DNA of 64,000 nucleotides from Dermatophagoides farinae (GCF_024713945.1 NC_134681.1:2232001-2296000); one strand, 5' to 3'. Shown: positions 37,001 through 50,477, counted from the first letter of the stretch. Translations and numbers: made by a program. Notes: generated from the sequence alone by a model not told the origin.

Positions 37001-40000
37001 TTGTTGTCGTTGTATTTTCACGTTTAGGTTTTCTTGGTGAATTTTTCGTCGATATTATGGGCTGTTGTTGTAGTTGTTGTTGTGCTGCTGCTGCTGTTGA
37101 CATTGACTTGATTGACCATCTGCTGATTGTCTTTGTGGATATGAAAATGATGACTGACATTGTGCTAGAAAAACAAAACAAAAAAAAATGATTTTTTTTA
37201 AATTCAAAAAAAACAACAACAAACAACAAACCTTGTGTACATATTGTATAGGTTTTTTCATCATCATCATCATCATAATTATGGTGATGATGGTGATGTT
37301 GATGATTATCAGCCATTCGATTAGAACGATTCGATAATAATTGAGTATTTTGCATATTTGATTGTGCCAAATTAATAAATGTCGTTGGCTGTCTGAAATT
37401 ATGATGATGATTTTTCGGTAATGAAATAATATGACTATGACTACTACTGCCATCCTGCTGTTGTATTACGGTTGTCTTGGTAACATTGTTTTTCGTTGAC
37501 AGATTTTTTTGACGATGAGCCATCGATGATGATGATGATGATGATGACAATGCTGGTGTTGTTGAAACTACAGACGACAATAATGATGAACGTGGTCCAC
37601 CTTTTGTCATTGCAGTTTTTGTTGTTGTCACAGCAACATTATGTCCAGATGATGATGATGATGATGAAGTATTAACATTTGAATCAATACCAAGTTTAAT
37701 AACAGCATCCAATAATTGATAGTCATCAACGTCATCATCACGAAGAATAACACTAATAGGGGCTTTTTTCAATGATGATGATGATGATGATGGTTCTGTC
37801 AACAATTCTGTTGTAGGAGGGTGTGGTTCTTTATTATTTTCCCGATTATTATTGTTGTTGATGGTAGGATTCGGTGCAATCATTACCGTAGCTGTAGCAG
37901 TTTCATTATTATTATTATTATTACCGATTCCATTATCTGAATCAAATGATAGGGATGATAATGATGAATGACATTCAGAGAATTGAATCGGTGTATCTTC
38001 CACAAAGAATTGTCTATGTTGATCACCACCACCACCACCGCCAACTGATTGTGCACCAGATGATGGCATGTCGATCATCATTGATTGTTTTGTTGAAATT
38101 GACGATTTATTACGCAATAATGGCGATTGTTGCTGTGATGATGACAATGATAATGTTGTAGATTGTTGACCACTACTACTGTTATTGTGATGATTCATCA
38201 TCATCATCGTTGTTGGTAATTGTGGTGAATTTTTATTTGATGTACATTGTTGTTTAACCGAACGTGGTGATGATTTATGGCTATATAATGATCGTGAATT
38301 GCCTGAATTTTTATTATGACTAACATTTGAATTTGTGGCCGTTGTTGCAATCGCTGGTGATAATGTCGATGATGATGATGAATGTGCATTAGATTTCTTT
38401 TTTGTTGGCAATGCAAATTCAATACATTTCTTTAAAATTTGTTCATCTTCATCATCATCATCATCTGATTCAGATTTTATTTCATTCTTCACAATTATCG
38501 ATGACGATGATGATTGTTTTTGTTTTTGGTCTTCATTTTTCTTTCGGATTTCATCTTTTTCATTTTTACATTTTTCTAGATTTTTATCAACGTCAATAGT
38601 TTCATTTTTATTTTGTTTCTCATCATTATCATCGATGGATTGTTCAACATTTGATGTGATTAAAACATTAATTGCTGATGATGGTTCAACAATGATGGAT
38701 TGTTCATCATCATCGACATCCAATGAACTAAGACTTGTTGCATGTGAAAAAATGGCTGGTGTATCTTCGGTTTCAAATTTGATAGCCACATCACCATCAT
38801 TAAAATATTCGCCATCCGTTTTCTCAATATTTCCATTCATTGATGATTTTGTATTATTGGTGGTGGTGGTCCATTGTGTATTATTGTTATTTTTATCCGT
38901 TTTAATTGTTTGGTTTTCGACAACATTCGTTGGTTTCGGTGGTAACATTGGTTTCTCAACATTTGATTCTTGCATTATTGATGATTTGGTTGAAGAAATA
39001 CGTGATACATTACGATTCAATTTTATCGTTGATGTTATATTTATTGGCGATAGAATGTTGTTGTTATTGGTCACAATTTTTGTTGTTTTACCATCATCAT
39101 CATTATCATGATGATGACTAGAAGAATTCGTTGCTTTCAATGATGATGATGATGATTTTAGCTTCGTTGTTTTCTTTGGTTCATCAACAATTTGTTCATT
39201 TTCACGTTCATCTTCATAAATTGATTTCAAATCAATTTCATGTAAATCTGATAATGATGGTGCTAGACTAAATGCCAATGGTGTACCTTCGGTTTCATAG
39301 ATTTTCACTGAATCTTCAGCCACTGATTCTGATGTTGTTTTTCCGCTTCTATTACGATTTGAATGATGATGATGTCGATGACCATGATTCAATTCATGTC
39401 CATCTTCATCGTCTTTATAACGTTCACTAAAATCTGTTATTTCATCCATTGAAATTGTTGTATAATCAAGTTCATCATCATTATCATTATCATCATCGTC
39501 ATCATCATTATCATCATGGTTGTCATTAATAATTTCATGATCATGATGAATAAATGATTTTCCATTACAATCAGCATTATTTATTGATGTTTGATTAATT
39601 TGTGGAATTTGGCACTTTACATCTCCCGAATAGATATCATAATCAGAAGAAATACCATCTGAAATTATAAAATGATTATTATCACAGCTAATTCGAGATG
39701 TTGTCGTTGATGGACTTTGACATTTTCGATTAACATTACATAATGATTTTGTAGTAAACGATCCATTTGATTTATTGATTGAATGATGATGAGGATGATG
39801 ATGATGATGATGATATGTGGGTAGAAATGAATCTGGTGTCGATTTGGTCATAATAATTGTTTGACCATTTAATTGATTATTTCTGATACTATCATGACTT
39901 GTTGATCGTGGAAATCTTGTTTTTGTTGTTGTGGTTGAACCAAAATTAAATGATTTACTCAAATCGACTGGCAATTCATCATCATCATCATCAACATGAT

Positions 40001-42020
40001 GATGATGATTATTTGATGATAGATTGGATATTTCATTTTTAATTGCTTTAATTTTTCTCATTGGAAATGATGATATTGATAATGATGTTGATAATTTGCT
40101 GTGATGATGTTGTTGTTGATTATGATTTGGTCCATTACCACCACCATCAACATTATTAAATGTTGAATGTATTAGATATGCTTGTGATGTGACCAGATGT
40201 TTATATGTAGCCATTGCTCCAATACGTATTGTACGATGTTTTGAATAAAATAGTTTGGCCAATTTTGTTATAGCATTCGATTCAATCATTAAAATTTGAT
40301 CATTACTTGATTCTTCTGTTTGTAATGTGAATACAGAAAGATTTGATAATGTGACACAAGCATTACTAACAATGTCCAATGATGATGATTCCAAATGATT
40401 CAGTAACATTACAATTACATTATGTTTACGTAATATTTGTCGATATCGTTCTTCCATTGCTAGATATGATGATATATTACGAAGAATACGACCACTTGCT
40501 TCAACGACAGAAATGGATATTTTACAATTTTTATTTTCATCACCATTTTTTGATTGTTTACGATTTCCATTATCAACAGATGATTTATTTATCATTGTTT
40601 TATCATCATTAACATTGCCATTGCTATCTGCGGATAATTTCATTGATTTAATTAAAAATTCTAACGCACCATTAACACGACAAAAATCAGCTTTATTCTG
40701 TGGTGAACTAGCCGTTAGATTACCCAATGCTGATAATAAACATTTAATAGTGGATTCTTTTTTTACATTCAACATTGTCTATGAAAACGATTACATAAAT
40801 GAATGGTAATCATTAGAAAATTTCCCAAAAAAAAAACAAACAAACTTACAGTCGTTAAATGTGTTACGGTTTTCAAATCACGCATTGTTTGCATACTAAT
40901 ATAATTAGTATCCCAACTTAGATTCTGTATTACTTTGGCAATCGCTTCTATAAGATCTTCATTGGATAGTGATAATAATTCAATTAAAACAAGCAAAAAT
41001 GATTTCTTTGATCCAAGCAATGATTTCACTTGTGGATTATTATAAGTAACATGTGTCAATATCATTAATGAATATAAACGTATTCGATAACAATCTTCAT
41101 TTGGATTTGAATCACCACCATGGCATTTATAATCAATTTTTATTACCTGTGAAGAGAAAAAGAAATTACAAGTGAATTAAAATGTTTTTTTTTCTTACAC
41201 ATTGGTTTACCTCAGAAATGATAAAAACACCACCGAAAAATTCAATCAATTCAATTGATTGTTTTTCCGTACACATACGATAGAGATCAATGATTAGATT
41301 ACATGGATGATCAACTGATTCAACAGTGGTGGAATCAGAACGATGTTCCAGGAATTTTTTCAATAAAATTTCAACAAATGCTTTGAGATCTACAAGAATT
41401 TTTAATATTTTCAATTCTTTACGATTACGTTTCGTATGTTGAATGATATTATTCAACGCTTGTACTAGATTTCGATGTATCAACGATTGTCGTTGTAATT
41501 GTTGTAAATCTACATCATCTTGGTCATCGATTGATTTTTGATTTATTAAACGTATCAACATTGGCACATAACCACAATCACGCATTTCTTGACATAATAA
41601 TGGTGATTCAGACATGAAACATAATTTTTTAGCAAATTCTTCCAATGATGATAGTTTCATCATTTCTAATAATGAAGATAACATTTCAGAATTTTTTTTC
41701 TGTTTTTTATCATCATCACCATCATCGTCGTCATTACGTAATGTATCATCAGAGATTGTTGTTGCCGTTGTTGTTGTTGTTGTTGATGATGAATCAATCG
41801 ATGAAACCATTGTTGATGCAGATGATAAGGATGATGAAATGCCTGAATCGATACGTTTTTGTTGTTTCATTGTTCTTGTTGTTGATGATGAAGATTTTAG
41901 TTCTTGTTCATCATGATCATGATCATCATCATCATGATTATTATTTTTAATCATTTTTGTTGATTGATCTTGATCATGATCTTGGTCATCATCATCATTT
42001 GTTTTTGTTTTTGTTTTCAT
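34083..42020 (-). CDS. Apc: Adenomatous polyposis coli (APC) homolog
   Basis: Scaffold of the beta-catenin destruction complex and regulator of microtubules and actin. Exons: 41211-42020, 40850-41146, 34873-40778 (with a probable 78-bp in-frame intron at 37154-37231) and 34083-34806; about 2552 residues. The armadillo block is unmistakable: ALFVKK-type LNVKKESTIKCLLSALGNL, NKADFCRVNGALEFL, GRILRNISSYLAMEERYRQILRKH, SLDIVSNACVTLSNLS. Beta-catenin-binding 20-residue-type repeats are ETEGTPLAFSLAPSLSDL (near residue 865), EDTPAIFSHATSLSSLD (near 1035) and EDTPIQFSECHSSLSSLSF (near 1295), with ILKKCIEFALPTKKK between. The protein ends KTCLVTTV, a class I PDZ ligand like the TSV of vertebrate APC. 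An N-terminal oligomerisation coiled coil is not visible. Asn, Ser, His, Asp and Gln runs inflate the middle. Confidence 0.93.
37154..37231 (-). other. Probable in-frame intron inside the large APC exon
   Basis: Minus strand: donor CAAG|GTTTGT at 37231 and a T-rich stretch, with acceptor ATGTCAG at 37154. Removing 78 bp keeps the frame and removes a hydrophobic, Phe-rich segment that is unlike the rest of the protein. A stronger-looking acceptor (TTTTTCTAG at 37165) would shift the frame into a Gln-rich end with a stop, so the exact join is uncertain. Confidence 0.5.
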
Positions 42021-43404
42021 GTTTGATTTATTGTTACTAGAAACCGAAAATCACAAATTGATAAGATGAGCAATGAGAAAAAAGAATGAAACAAAAACAT
42101 GGAAAAAAATGAAGGCACAAAATAAACAAACCAAAAAAATGAAAAGAAAATGTGCAAAATGAGCAAAATGAGAATGAATCCAGATGAACACACCACACAC
42201 ACACACACACACAAACACACGGTAATCGGTAAGGTCTTTTGTATCGTCTCACATTCAACAAAAACACTTGTAGTGGTCTTAGAAAGTAAAATAAAATGTC
42301 TGTCTGTGTGTGTGTGTGTGTATGTCTTTGGTTGGTTGGTTGGTTTGTTGGTGGTAGATTTTATTATGATATCAATGATGATGATGATGATGATAAACAG
42401 GTCCAAGTTCGTTGGATTTTTTTTCCTTCTTTCGTCGTCGTTTTTTCTTCCAGATGGGATCGATCAAAATTTTTCGTTTTCGTTCATATTGTGCATGAAT
42501 GTTTTTTGTTTTTGTTTGTTTGTTTGTTTATTTATCTATCTGTCTGGTAAACAATTTTGATTATCTAAACATTTTTCCATCATCATCATCATCATCATCA
42601 TCATTTGTTGTTGTTGTTGTTTTTATTTGTGATTCCATCGACAATATAGCATCATTTTTTTTTATTTTCTATATTGCGGCATAAATGTGCCTGTATAATA
42701 TGAAGTAAATTAAACTTTTTTTCGTCGTCTTCTTCTTCTTCTTCTTCTTCTGGGGAAATACACACAATTTAATCTGATATATCATAGGAAATATTTATAT
42801 AACCAAAAAAAAAAAAAAATTCATATAGCACACATTTGGCCAACTTTACTGCCGTTGTTGTTGTCGTTGTTGTTTATTTGCGTCTGTCGCATACATTGGA
42901 TCATATATATAATAATAATAATTTGAGAGTCGACGCGTATTTCAATAAGGGTAACCAATGAATGAAAATAAAAATTCCAAAAAAAAAAAAAAAATTTATC
43001 TGTTTACGCATCCATTCCGATTTATCATGGATAAGATAAATGAAAGTAATGAAATGAATTGATACTCTGTGTGTGTGTTTGTGTGTGTGTGTGGAATCTT
43101 GATTATTGACTGATAAAATGATTTTTTCTATGACGACGTTGGCCATTGTAAGCAGTTTTTCATATATATATGTGTGTGATAAATCTTAACATCTTTTATA
43201 ACCTAAATATTACTGTAAAAATTTTTAAATTTTCCAATCAAATTCGGTAATGGCCAATAGATGGCGATCGATACAGTGAAAAGGCGTTTTGAGTAAGTCT
43301 GGTGTTTTGATTTGTTGCCATCATCATCGTCATTTTTTTACTGATTTTTTTTTCTTCTTAATTTGATTTTTTGTTTTTGTAGAACCATATTCATTCCTAA
43401 AAAA
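42021..43404. other. Head-to-head intergenic region of APC and V-ATPase F
   Basis: About 1.4 kb between two start codons. CA tracts at 42193-42213, GT tracts at 42303-42322 and 43068-43092, (ATC)n near 42581-42604 and (TTC)n near 42730-42751. Contains the V-ATPase F untranslated first exon and perhaps an APC one (acceptor-like TTTCTAG just before the APC start). No other gene seen. Confidence 0.5.
43293..43382 (+). other. Probable 5' UTR intron of the V-ATPase F gene
   Basis: Donor GTAAGT at 43293 and a T-rich acceptor ending TTGTAG at 43382 enclose 90 bp, 22 bases upstream of the start codon. Size and splice sites match other introns here. Confidence 0.55.
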
Positions 43405-43838
43405 ATGGCACTTACACGTGGTAAATTAATTGCCGTTATTGGTGATGAAGTAAGCTGATTAATATTAACATGAAATCAAATCTTGATGATTTTTTTTTCT
43501 TTTTTTTCGAATAGGATACATGTGTTGGATTTCTATTTGGTGGTATTGGAGAAGTGAATCGCAGTAAAACACCATCACATAATTTTCTTGTTGTCGAAAA
43601 GAATACATTGCCTTCGGAAATTGAGGCAACATTCCAAGCATTCGTTAAACGTGATGATATCGATATCATTTTGATCAATCAAAATATCGCTGAAATGATT
43701 CGTCATGTGATTGATGCACATACGGCACCAATACCGGCCATATTGGAAATACCATCCAAAGATCAGCCATATGATCCACAAAAAGATTCCATTTTACGTC
43801 GTGCAAAAGGTCTTTATTCAGCTGATGAATATCGATGA
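43405..43838 (+). CDS. Vha14: V-type proton ATPase subunit F
   Basis: Central-stalk subunit of the V1 sector of the vacuolar proton pump, which acidifies endomembrane compartments. Exons 43405-43449 and 43515-43838 give 122 residues, the normal length (human 119). Family matches throughout: [85 protein letters not shown] and [15 protein letters not shown]. Tail to tail with the GFOD-type gene; AATAAA at 44183-44188 should end the transcript. Nothing unusual apart from the likely intron in the 5' UTR. Confidence 0.97.
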
Positions 43839-44281
43839 ACTTACACACACACACACACACTATTATTCACACATGCTAGTCGCTATTTATGATATCCAAG
43901 AAAGAGAGAATACATGATTTGTAGTACAAAATATAAAAATTTTTTAATAATCAAGTTCAACAAAACTAAACGAATGAAAAAAAATTATACTTTAATCATC
44001 AATCAATTAATCTATGTGTCAATTATCATCATAATTGTTTTTTTTTTGACTAGAAAGAAAAAAGTTTGAAAAAAATGCGAGAACAGATTCCGTTTTTTTC
44101 TTCGTTGTTGTTGTGTCGTTAAATGTATTCATTTATCATGTCCAAATGTTTAAATGTTTTCATTTTGAATTTTTCTTCAAAAAATAAAGTCAAATTCTAA
44201 TAAGCGTGTGTGTGTGTGTGTGTGTGTGTAACTGTGTTTTTTCTCTGTAAAATCGATTGATCCAATGTTTCGATTTGTTCA
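43839..44281. other. Convergent 3' region of V-ATPase F and GFOD
   Basis: About 440 bp. CA tract at 43844-43860, GT tract near 44204-44229, plus-strand AATAAA at 44183-44188. No further gene is seen. Confidence 0.5.
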
Positions 44282-45929
44282 TCAATCAAATAAATGTATA
44301 CGAATCCATTCACGTAGATCGGATGATGAACGTATCGATTCTAATACTGTTTGTAGATAAATACCATCATCAAATGATACGGCTTGATTGACTGGATCTT
44401 TAATCCATTGTATTAATTCATTTTCTGATCTTTCTTCTTGTTGATTATTATTATCATGGTTTAATCCACCATTCGAAATGACAATTGAATTATTATCATT
44501 CATCATTGATGTTGATGTTGATGATGAAATCAAATGATGATTATTGATGGTTGTTGTTGTTGTTGTTGTTCCATGAAATGCATTTTTCAATGCTTGTATC
44601 ATTAATCGTATGCCGATTAGATAGATTTTTGGATAAACATTATATGTTTCATATGAAAAATAATGTTTCATCGTCGTTGATGGCATATCTTGTAATTTAT
44701 ATAATAACGTTTCATGTCCAAAAACATTATTATTATCATTCAATAATGGTTGCTGTAATGCATTAGTAGTAGTAGTAGTAGTAGTGGTCATTATTCCATT
44801 CGAATCATCATTATCATTATTATTGTTTGTTCTAAATGCATAAAGATCACCATCACGACAGACAAGATAGCCATTTGTGCCATAAACATAAATTTCATGT
44901 TTCGGTTGACAATTTAAATGATGGCCATTAAGCTGTATATTGGCAATAATTGGATCATCTTTAATTGCTGTCAATAATTTTGTTTGTTTATAATTTATAA
45001 TTTTTGTTTTCATTGATCCATTATCATTATGGTGATCATTTTTATTATTATTATTATTATTGCCATCAATCAATGGATGTAATTCCATTTGAAAATTGAC
45101 AAAATCTTCTGTTGTATTGAAACGAATTGCTAGAAAAACAAAAAAAAAATCAATCAATCAATATATATATGCATGTGAGGGTCATTCATTTTTTATTCAC
45201 AAACCATTTTGACTAAGCTGTTTAAAACAATGAATCATTCCATGTACACGATGTGCACGATAATCAGTTAGGAAACTAATTATGTCTATAATGTTTGTGC
45301 CATATAATGACAATAATCCACCTCCCATATGTTTATCCCAGATTATTGATTTTTCTTTATAAACTTAACGACAACAAATGAGATCAAAGAATTAGAGAAA
45401 AAAAAACAAATGGAAAAAATGAAAAGGATATATTATTATTATTATTATTACCAGAAATAACATCACACATAACTGTTGCATTTATTAGACGAATATGGCC
45501 AAGATAATTATCATCAATAATCAATCTACGCATTATATTGAATGTTGGTACGAAACGTAAACCAGTTAAAAATAATGTTATCAATGCCGGATAATTTGAA
45601 GCAGCTTTACGCATCCTTATGGTATCTTTCAACGAATGTGATGGTGGCCAATCACAAATAACATGTTTACCAATACCACATGCTTTCGATGCAATTTGAT
45701 TATGATAATGTGGTGGACAAGCAGTGACAATCAATTGTACTGATGGCAATAATAATACTTTATCAATTATCGTTGAATAAAATGGTATTGAACGCATTCG
45801 ACTCAGCTGTTGGGCATCATCCAGATTTGGTGACCAAATACCTTCAATACGGAAACCTTGTTCCTGTAGTTGATCGATCAACAAATGGGCCAATGTACCC
45901 GTGCCAAAAAAACCAACACCAGGCAACAT
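44282..45929 (-). CDS. Glucose-fructose oxidoreductase domain-containing protein (GFOD1/2-like)
   Basis: NAD(P)-binding oxidoreductase-like protein of the Gfo/Idh/MocA family; the physiological substrate of animal GFOD proteins is not settled. Exons 45452-45929, 45205-45363 and 44282-45129; 494 residues, about 100 more than vertebrate GFOD1. The start MLPGVGFFGTG is the family start and begins the Rossmann fold (GxGxxG-like, here GVGFFGTG). Further matches are ACGIGKHVICDWPPS, LTGLRFVPTF, KHMGGGLLSLYGTNIIDIISF, YGTNGYLVCRDGDLY and IRLMIQALKNAF. The end is VSFDDGIYLQTVLESIRSSSDL. The excess length comes from Asn and Thr runs in exon 3 (near residues 245-275, 330-350 and 400-450). The active-site chemistry cannot be judged from this. 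Confidence 0.9.
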
Positions 45930-46016
45930 TTTTTTCAGACTAATGTCGTTGTTTTTTTTTGTTGAAAATTTTAAAAATTACAATATTTTTTCAGTTGAAA
46001 TTCAATTGAATTTTCG

Positions 46017-46048
<32 letters not shown>

Positions 46049-47856
46049 GGATTGAAGATTACGTTATCGTCATCATCATCTTTGATGTTGTCGTCGTAAA
46101 AGCAAAGCATAAAAAAACGTTATCAACAAGTTTGTAAAAAAAAAACTTTGCAATCATACACTAAACAACATATTATCCATTGAGATATTTTTTTTTGACA
46201 TTTCAATGATCTGTGTTTGTGTGTGTGTATATTGCAATCAATTTTTTTTCTGATGTTTTTAACATCATCATCATCATCATTATAACAACCAAAAACAAAA
46301 AAAGAAAATCATAAAACACACACACGCACACTTATGACATTTCATCACCAATCAATCAACAGCAGCAGCAGCAGCAGCAGAAAAAATGTTTTTTTTTTAC
46401 TTGTTGCTTGTATTTATTGAAATAATGACGATGAATGATTTTAATGATGATGATGATTGATTGATTTGATTGAACATGAACCACCGGAAAAAATGCAATT
46501 TTTTTTAACTGGAAATCAATTTGTTTTAGCAGAAACAAAACAAAACAAAACAAAAAAACACCAATGATGATTCTAATGGCACAAACAAAGAAAAGAAAAA
46601 TTTCGTCGTTTTTTTATCGTTTAGTTTAGTTTTATTTTCGGTCAAATCTTGTTGTCATTATTATTGGTGATAAAATTCAATAATCACTGTCATAATTTGT
46701 TTTTTTTTTCTTGTAATCGTATTGACATGAATTTTTCATCACCATCATCATGGTTGAATTCTAAACACAATGATGATGATGATAGTGGATGGGCAATCGT
46801 TTTTTCATTTAATGTTTTTTTTCGTCGATGATGATTATGATGATGAAAAAATCAACAAAAAAAAATCAGCATGACACACACACACAGAGAGAGAAAGAGA
46901 GATACAACACACCCACAACCAATCAAATATTCGTCGTCGTCGTCGTCGTCAAAGTGATTTTTATGTGTTTTGTTTACAACAGTTATTCACACACACATGA
47001 AATGAATGCTCACCATTTTTTTTTCGGTTCATTTCGGGATTGAATGATGAAACAACGGCATACCAACACAAAACAACCGTAAAGTATATGAAGAATAATG
47101 TTGAACTAGCAGTAAACAAATTTTGGGATATAATAATCATCATGATGATGATGATGATGATGATCATCATCAATATTTATCCGCACGCGCCGTGTTTATT
47201 TTTTTTTACAACAGATCGATGATGTTTTTCTTTCATTTTTTTTTTTAGTTCAATATTCATATATATAGAAAAATTTAATGTGCACATGCACACACACACC
47301 AGACATTGACGAAAAAGATAACTGTGTGTGTGTGTGTGTGTATTTGTGTTTCGAGGACGATGATGTGATGGAGAATAGATTCACATTTTGAATTTCAAAT
47401 TGGCGCCCAAAATGAAATTTGTTGTTTAGCCAGGATGTGAAAATCAACACAAAAAAAACCACACAAAACAACAGAAAAAATCTTGTGACAGGATGTTGAT
47501 ATCAATGATTAATTAATCAATCGATCGATTAGTAAACACAAAGCACAAATGCACACACCGATCATTTCCATGGCCATCATCATGAACATCTTTTTTTCTA
47601 ATGGCATTCATGAATTGACCGATAAATAAAACAAAACAGCAGCAGCAGCAGCAATAAAAAGAAACGGAGGAAAAAAAACACGAAAAACACTTCTCTTTCA
47701 CCTCATCATCATCATCATCATTATCATCGTTGTTGTCGTTTAGTGACGCTTGGCAGAAATTATTTTTTTTTTTAATTTCGAATGTTTGTCATACACATTC
47801 TCAAAACACACGAAACAAAAAGTCAAAAAAAAATGGAGTCAAACAAACACCTGGAA

Positions 47857-47858
<2 letters not shown>

Positions 47859-47894
<36 letters not shown>

Positions 47895-47923
47895 CATTTA
47901 ATTTCGTTTCGTTTCGTTTCGTT
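47859..47923. repeat. (GT)17 followed by (TTTCG)n
   Basis: 34 bp of perfect GT repeat at 47859-47892, then about four copies of TTTCG at 47902-47923. Compound microsatellite. Confidence 0.9.
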
Positions 47924-48153
47924 TTGTATCGTACAGAACGACAAACATATCTTGCTTGTTGCTCTTGATGTATATGTAAGTCATTTATATTCATTTTCTT
48001 TCTCTCCATCTCTCTCTCTATTCGTTTGACTATCTAAAAGATTCATTTAGATTTCAAAGTCAATGTCAATAACGCAAATGGCAGAAAAAAAAAGAGAAAA
48101 CAAAAATTCAAGAATAAACACAATCATCATCACTAGGATATTTGAAATGTTGT

Positions 48154-48154
<1 letters not shown>

Positions 48155-48188
<34 letters not shown>
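48155..48188. repeat. (GAT)11 trinucleotide repeat
   Basis: About 34 bp of perfect GAT. The same unit makes Asp, Met/Ile or His/Ser runs where it falls in genes elsewhere in the window. Confidence 0.9.
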
Positions 48189-50023
48189 CAATTAAATTAC
48201 AAAATTTGAGATAATTTTTTTCGTATTTTCAACAACATTCATTTGATTTTTTTTTGGGTGCTATAAATCAATCAAAAAAAGAAAAGAAAAAAGATTTTCT
48301 AATCGAAAATTCAAAATCAACCCAATAGAACCACCAATCAACCAGCCAGCCAACCAACCAACCAGCCAAACATAAACATCATTATCGGTCGATTGATTCA
48401 CGATAAGTTGAAGCTCATTTGAATTCATCCATTTATTAAACAATTTATTCATTTCAGTGTTCGAAAAAAAAAACAAAACAAAACAAAAAAAAAAGAAATT
48501 TGCATGGCTAGGCGATCTAATTACTGTTTTTCTTTTTCTTTTTCTTTTTGTGCCCAACACGGAAATTTGGCCAACCATTCAAAACAATGACAATGGTTGC
48601 CTATACTGCTACTGCTACCCACTATATGACGACAACAACGGTGATGAATTCTTTTCTTTGCAAATAATGAAAAAAAAGATCTAAATAAATAGCCAATAAA
48701 ATGAGATTCATGCATGAAAGAAAAAAACAGTTATAGCTAGTTTATTAGTCATCAAGTCAAGTTGGATTTTTTTGTATTTTCTTGTTTTCACAAGAAAATG
48801 ATCATCGAAGTATGGAAAAATGATAAAAACAAGAGAGAAAGAAACTGTTATTGTCATCGTTGGAATGTTGGTTGGTGATAATCATCATCATCATCATAAT
48901 CAACATTTATAAAGACTGGACGAATGGCCAAGAAAAAACAAAGACAAAAAACAAAACAATGAACTAAATGAAAGAATGATTAAAATACAGACAGACCAAG
49001 TCAGTCAGTCAGTCAGTCAGTCATTCGACTTTGACACATTGGTAGAAATGAACTTTGACTTTTTGTCATTATCATTGTGAATGATGATTTGAATATCGAA
49101 CGTTTTTGTTTCGTTTGTTCATCACACAAATTTCCACACAATTTGAAACATAATCCAAACGATGATGATGTGATTTATTTACAAAATTCGCCGAAAATAT
49201 GTTTTTTTTTCTACACACACACAGGAAACACGCACAAATTACACGAAATGGTACAAAAAGAATATTTCGGAGATGGAATGAAAGAACAAAATATATGAGC
49301 CGTTGCAAAAAAAAATACCTGGAGAACAAATTGAATTCACGAGAAAAAAAACGTAATCAAAACAAAAGTAAAAACAAAAATGTTTTCATCGTTTTGAATA
49401 TCTGTGTGTGGGTGATATTTGGATAAAATAGAAATCTCACCTAAAATGATGGTGTTTGGAAAAGTAGAAGGGATACAAACACACACACACATTCCAGCCA
49501 AAAAAAAAAATTACCGAGATGAATGGAACACACACATCGAAAACACCGATGATAAAGACACAAAAAAAAACATAACGAACATTTCGCTAGAATCACAAAA
49601 TTTTTTTTTTTTGTAAATATAAATCACACGTAAAACACACAAATACGAAATTTGATTTATTGAAAAAATTTCCACAATGACCAAAATGAAAAGAACCGAA
49701 ATGTAATTGGCTATTTTCTTTGGAAATCTTATTCAACGGAAATGATAATGATTATGTGTTTGAGATAATAAGATAGCAAGATATCACTGTATCATTGGTA
49801 TCAGTGCATTGTATAAAATTGGCTTTTTCAAATTATATTCTATTCAACTTTTTTTCTATATACTTTTCATCATATATGAAGCGAACCCACAACATTTTTC
49901 ACAACAAATGTGTAGTCACACTGTTGGATACTACCACTACCAAAAAAAATTTTTTTTTTTTAGACAAAATCGATTATTTTGGTCGATTGTGTAATGTGTG
50001 AATATCACAGTCAGAAATAAGCT

Positions 50024-50053
50024 CGCGCGCGCAAATTGAATGTGCACGTTCAA
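50024..50053. promoter_or_regulatory. CG run next to an 18-bp near-palindrome
   Basis: CGCGCGCGC at 50024-50032 is unusual in this AT-rich DNA. Four bases on, TTGAATGTGCACGTTCAA (50036-50053) is palindromic except for one pair. It lies about 430 bp upstream of the GCN5-like start codon. A binding-site role is inference. Confidence 0.3.
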
Positions 50054-50477
50054 CAAGTAGTGGTACAACGAGTTGAGCAAGCTATTGCTGAATAATATAT
50101 TTGTTTTTTTTTCTGATTGTTTTGTCTGTTGTTGGGTCGGTCGGTGCACTCACGAAAAAATCATCATACCACATTTTCGTTGTTGTTAACAAAAAATTCC
50201 ATCACACAAGACCAAAAAAAAGAAAACGACCATATTTTTTCATCATCATCATCATCGAATGCTTTGTTCGACCAGAGAACTTTATGTTTTTTCGATTTTT
50301 TTCACATAAAATTTGTCTTGACTTTTGAGTAAAAATTCTTTCGAATCTGATTTTAAATTGAAACCAAAATTTCCATCATCTGAATCACTAGTCGAATTCG
50401 AAAATCATAAATGTTTCGAATGATTTGATCTCATTGAAAACAGCAACATAAAACAAAAAAATGAAAAAACGACGAAC

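Larger units (their letters stand above)
45930..50477. other. 4.5 kb gene-free stretch between GFOD and the GCN5-like gene
   Basis: Head-to-head intergenic region with no supported gene. It is full of simple repeats: (TGG)n near 46034-46050, (CAG)n near 46360-46380, (GTC)n near 46932-46950, (GAT)n at 47143-47163 and 48155-48188, (GT)n at 47859-47892 and (TTTCG)n at 47902-47923. The right end has a short CG run and an 18-bp near-palindrome at 50024-50053. Confidence 0.55.

Noticed and set aside
46356-46553. Minus-strand Cys-rich frame
   Set aside because: The cysteines come from a (CAG)n repeat read on the other strand; no protein character.
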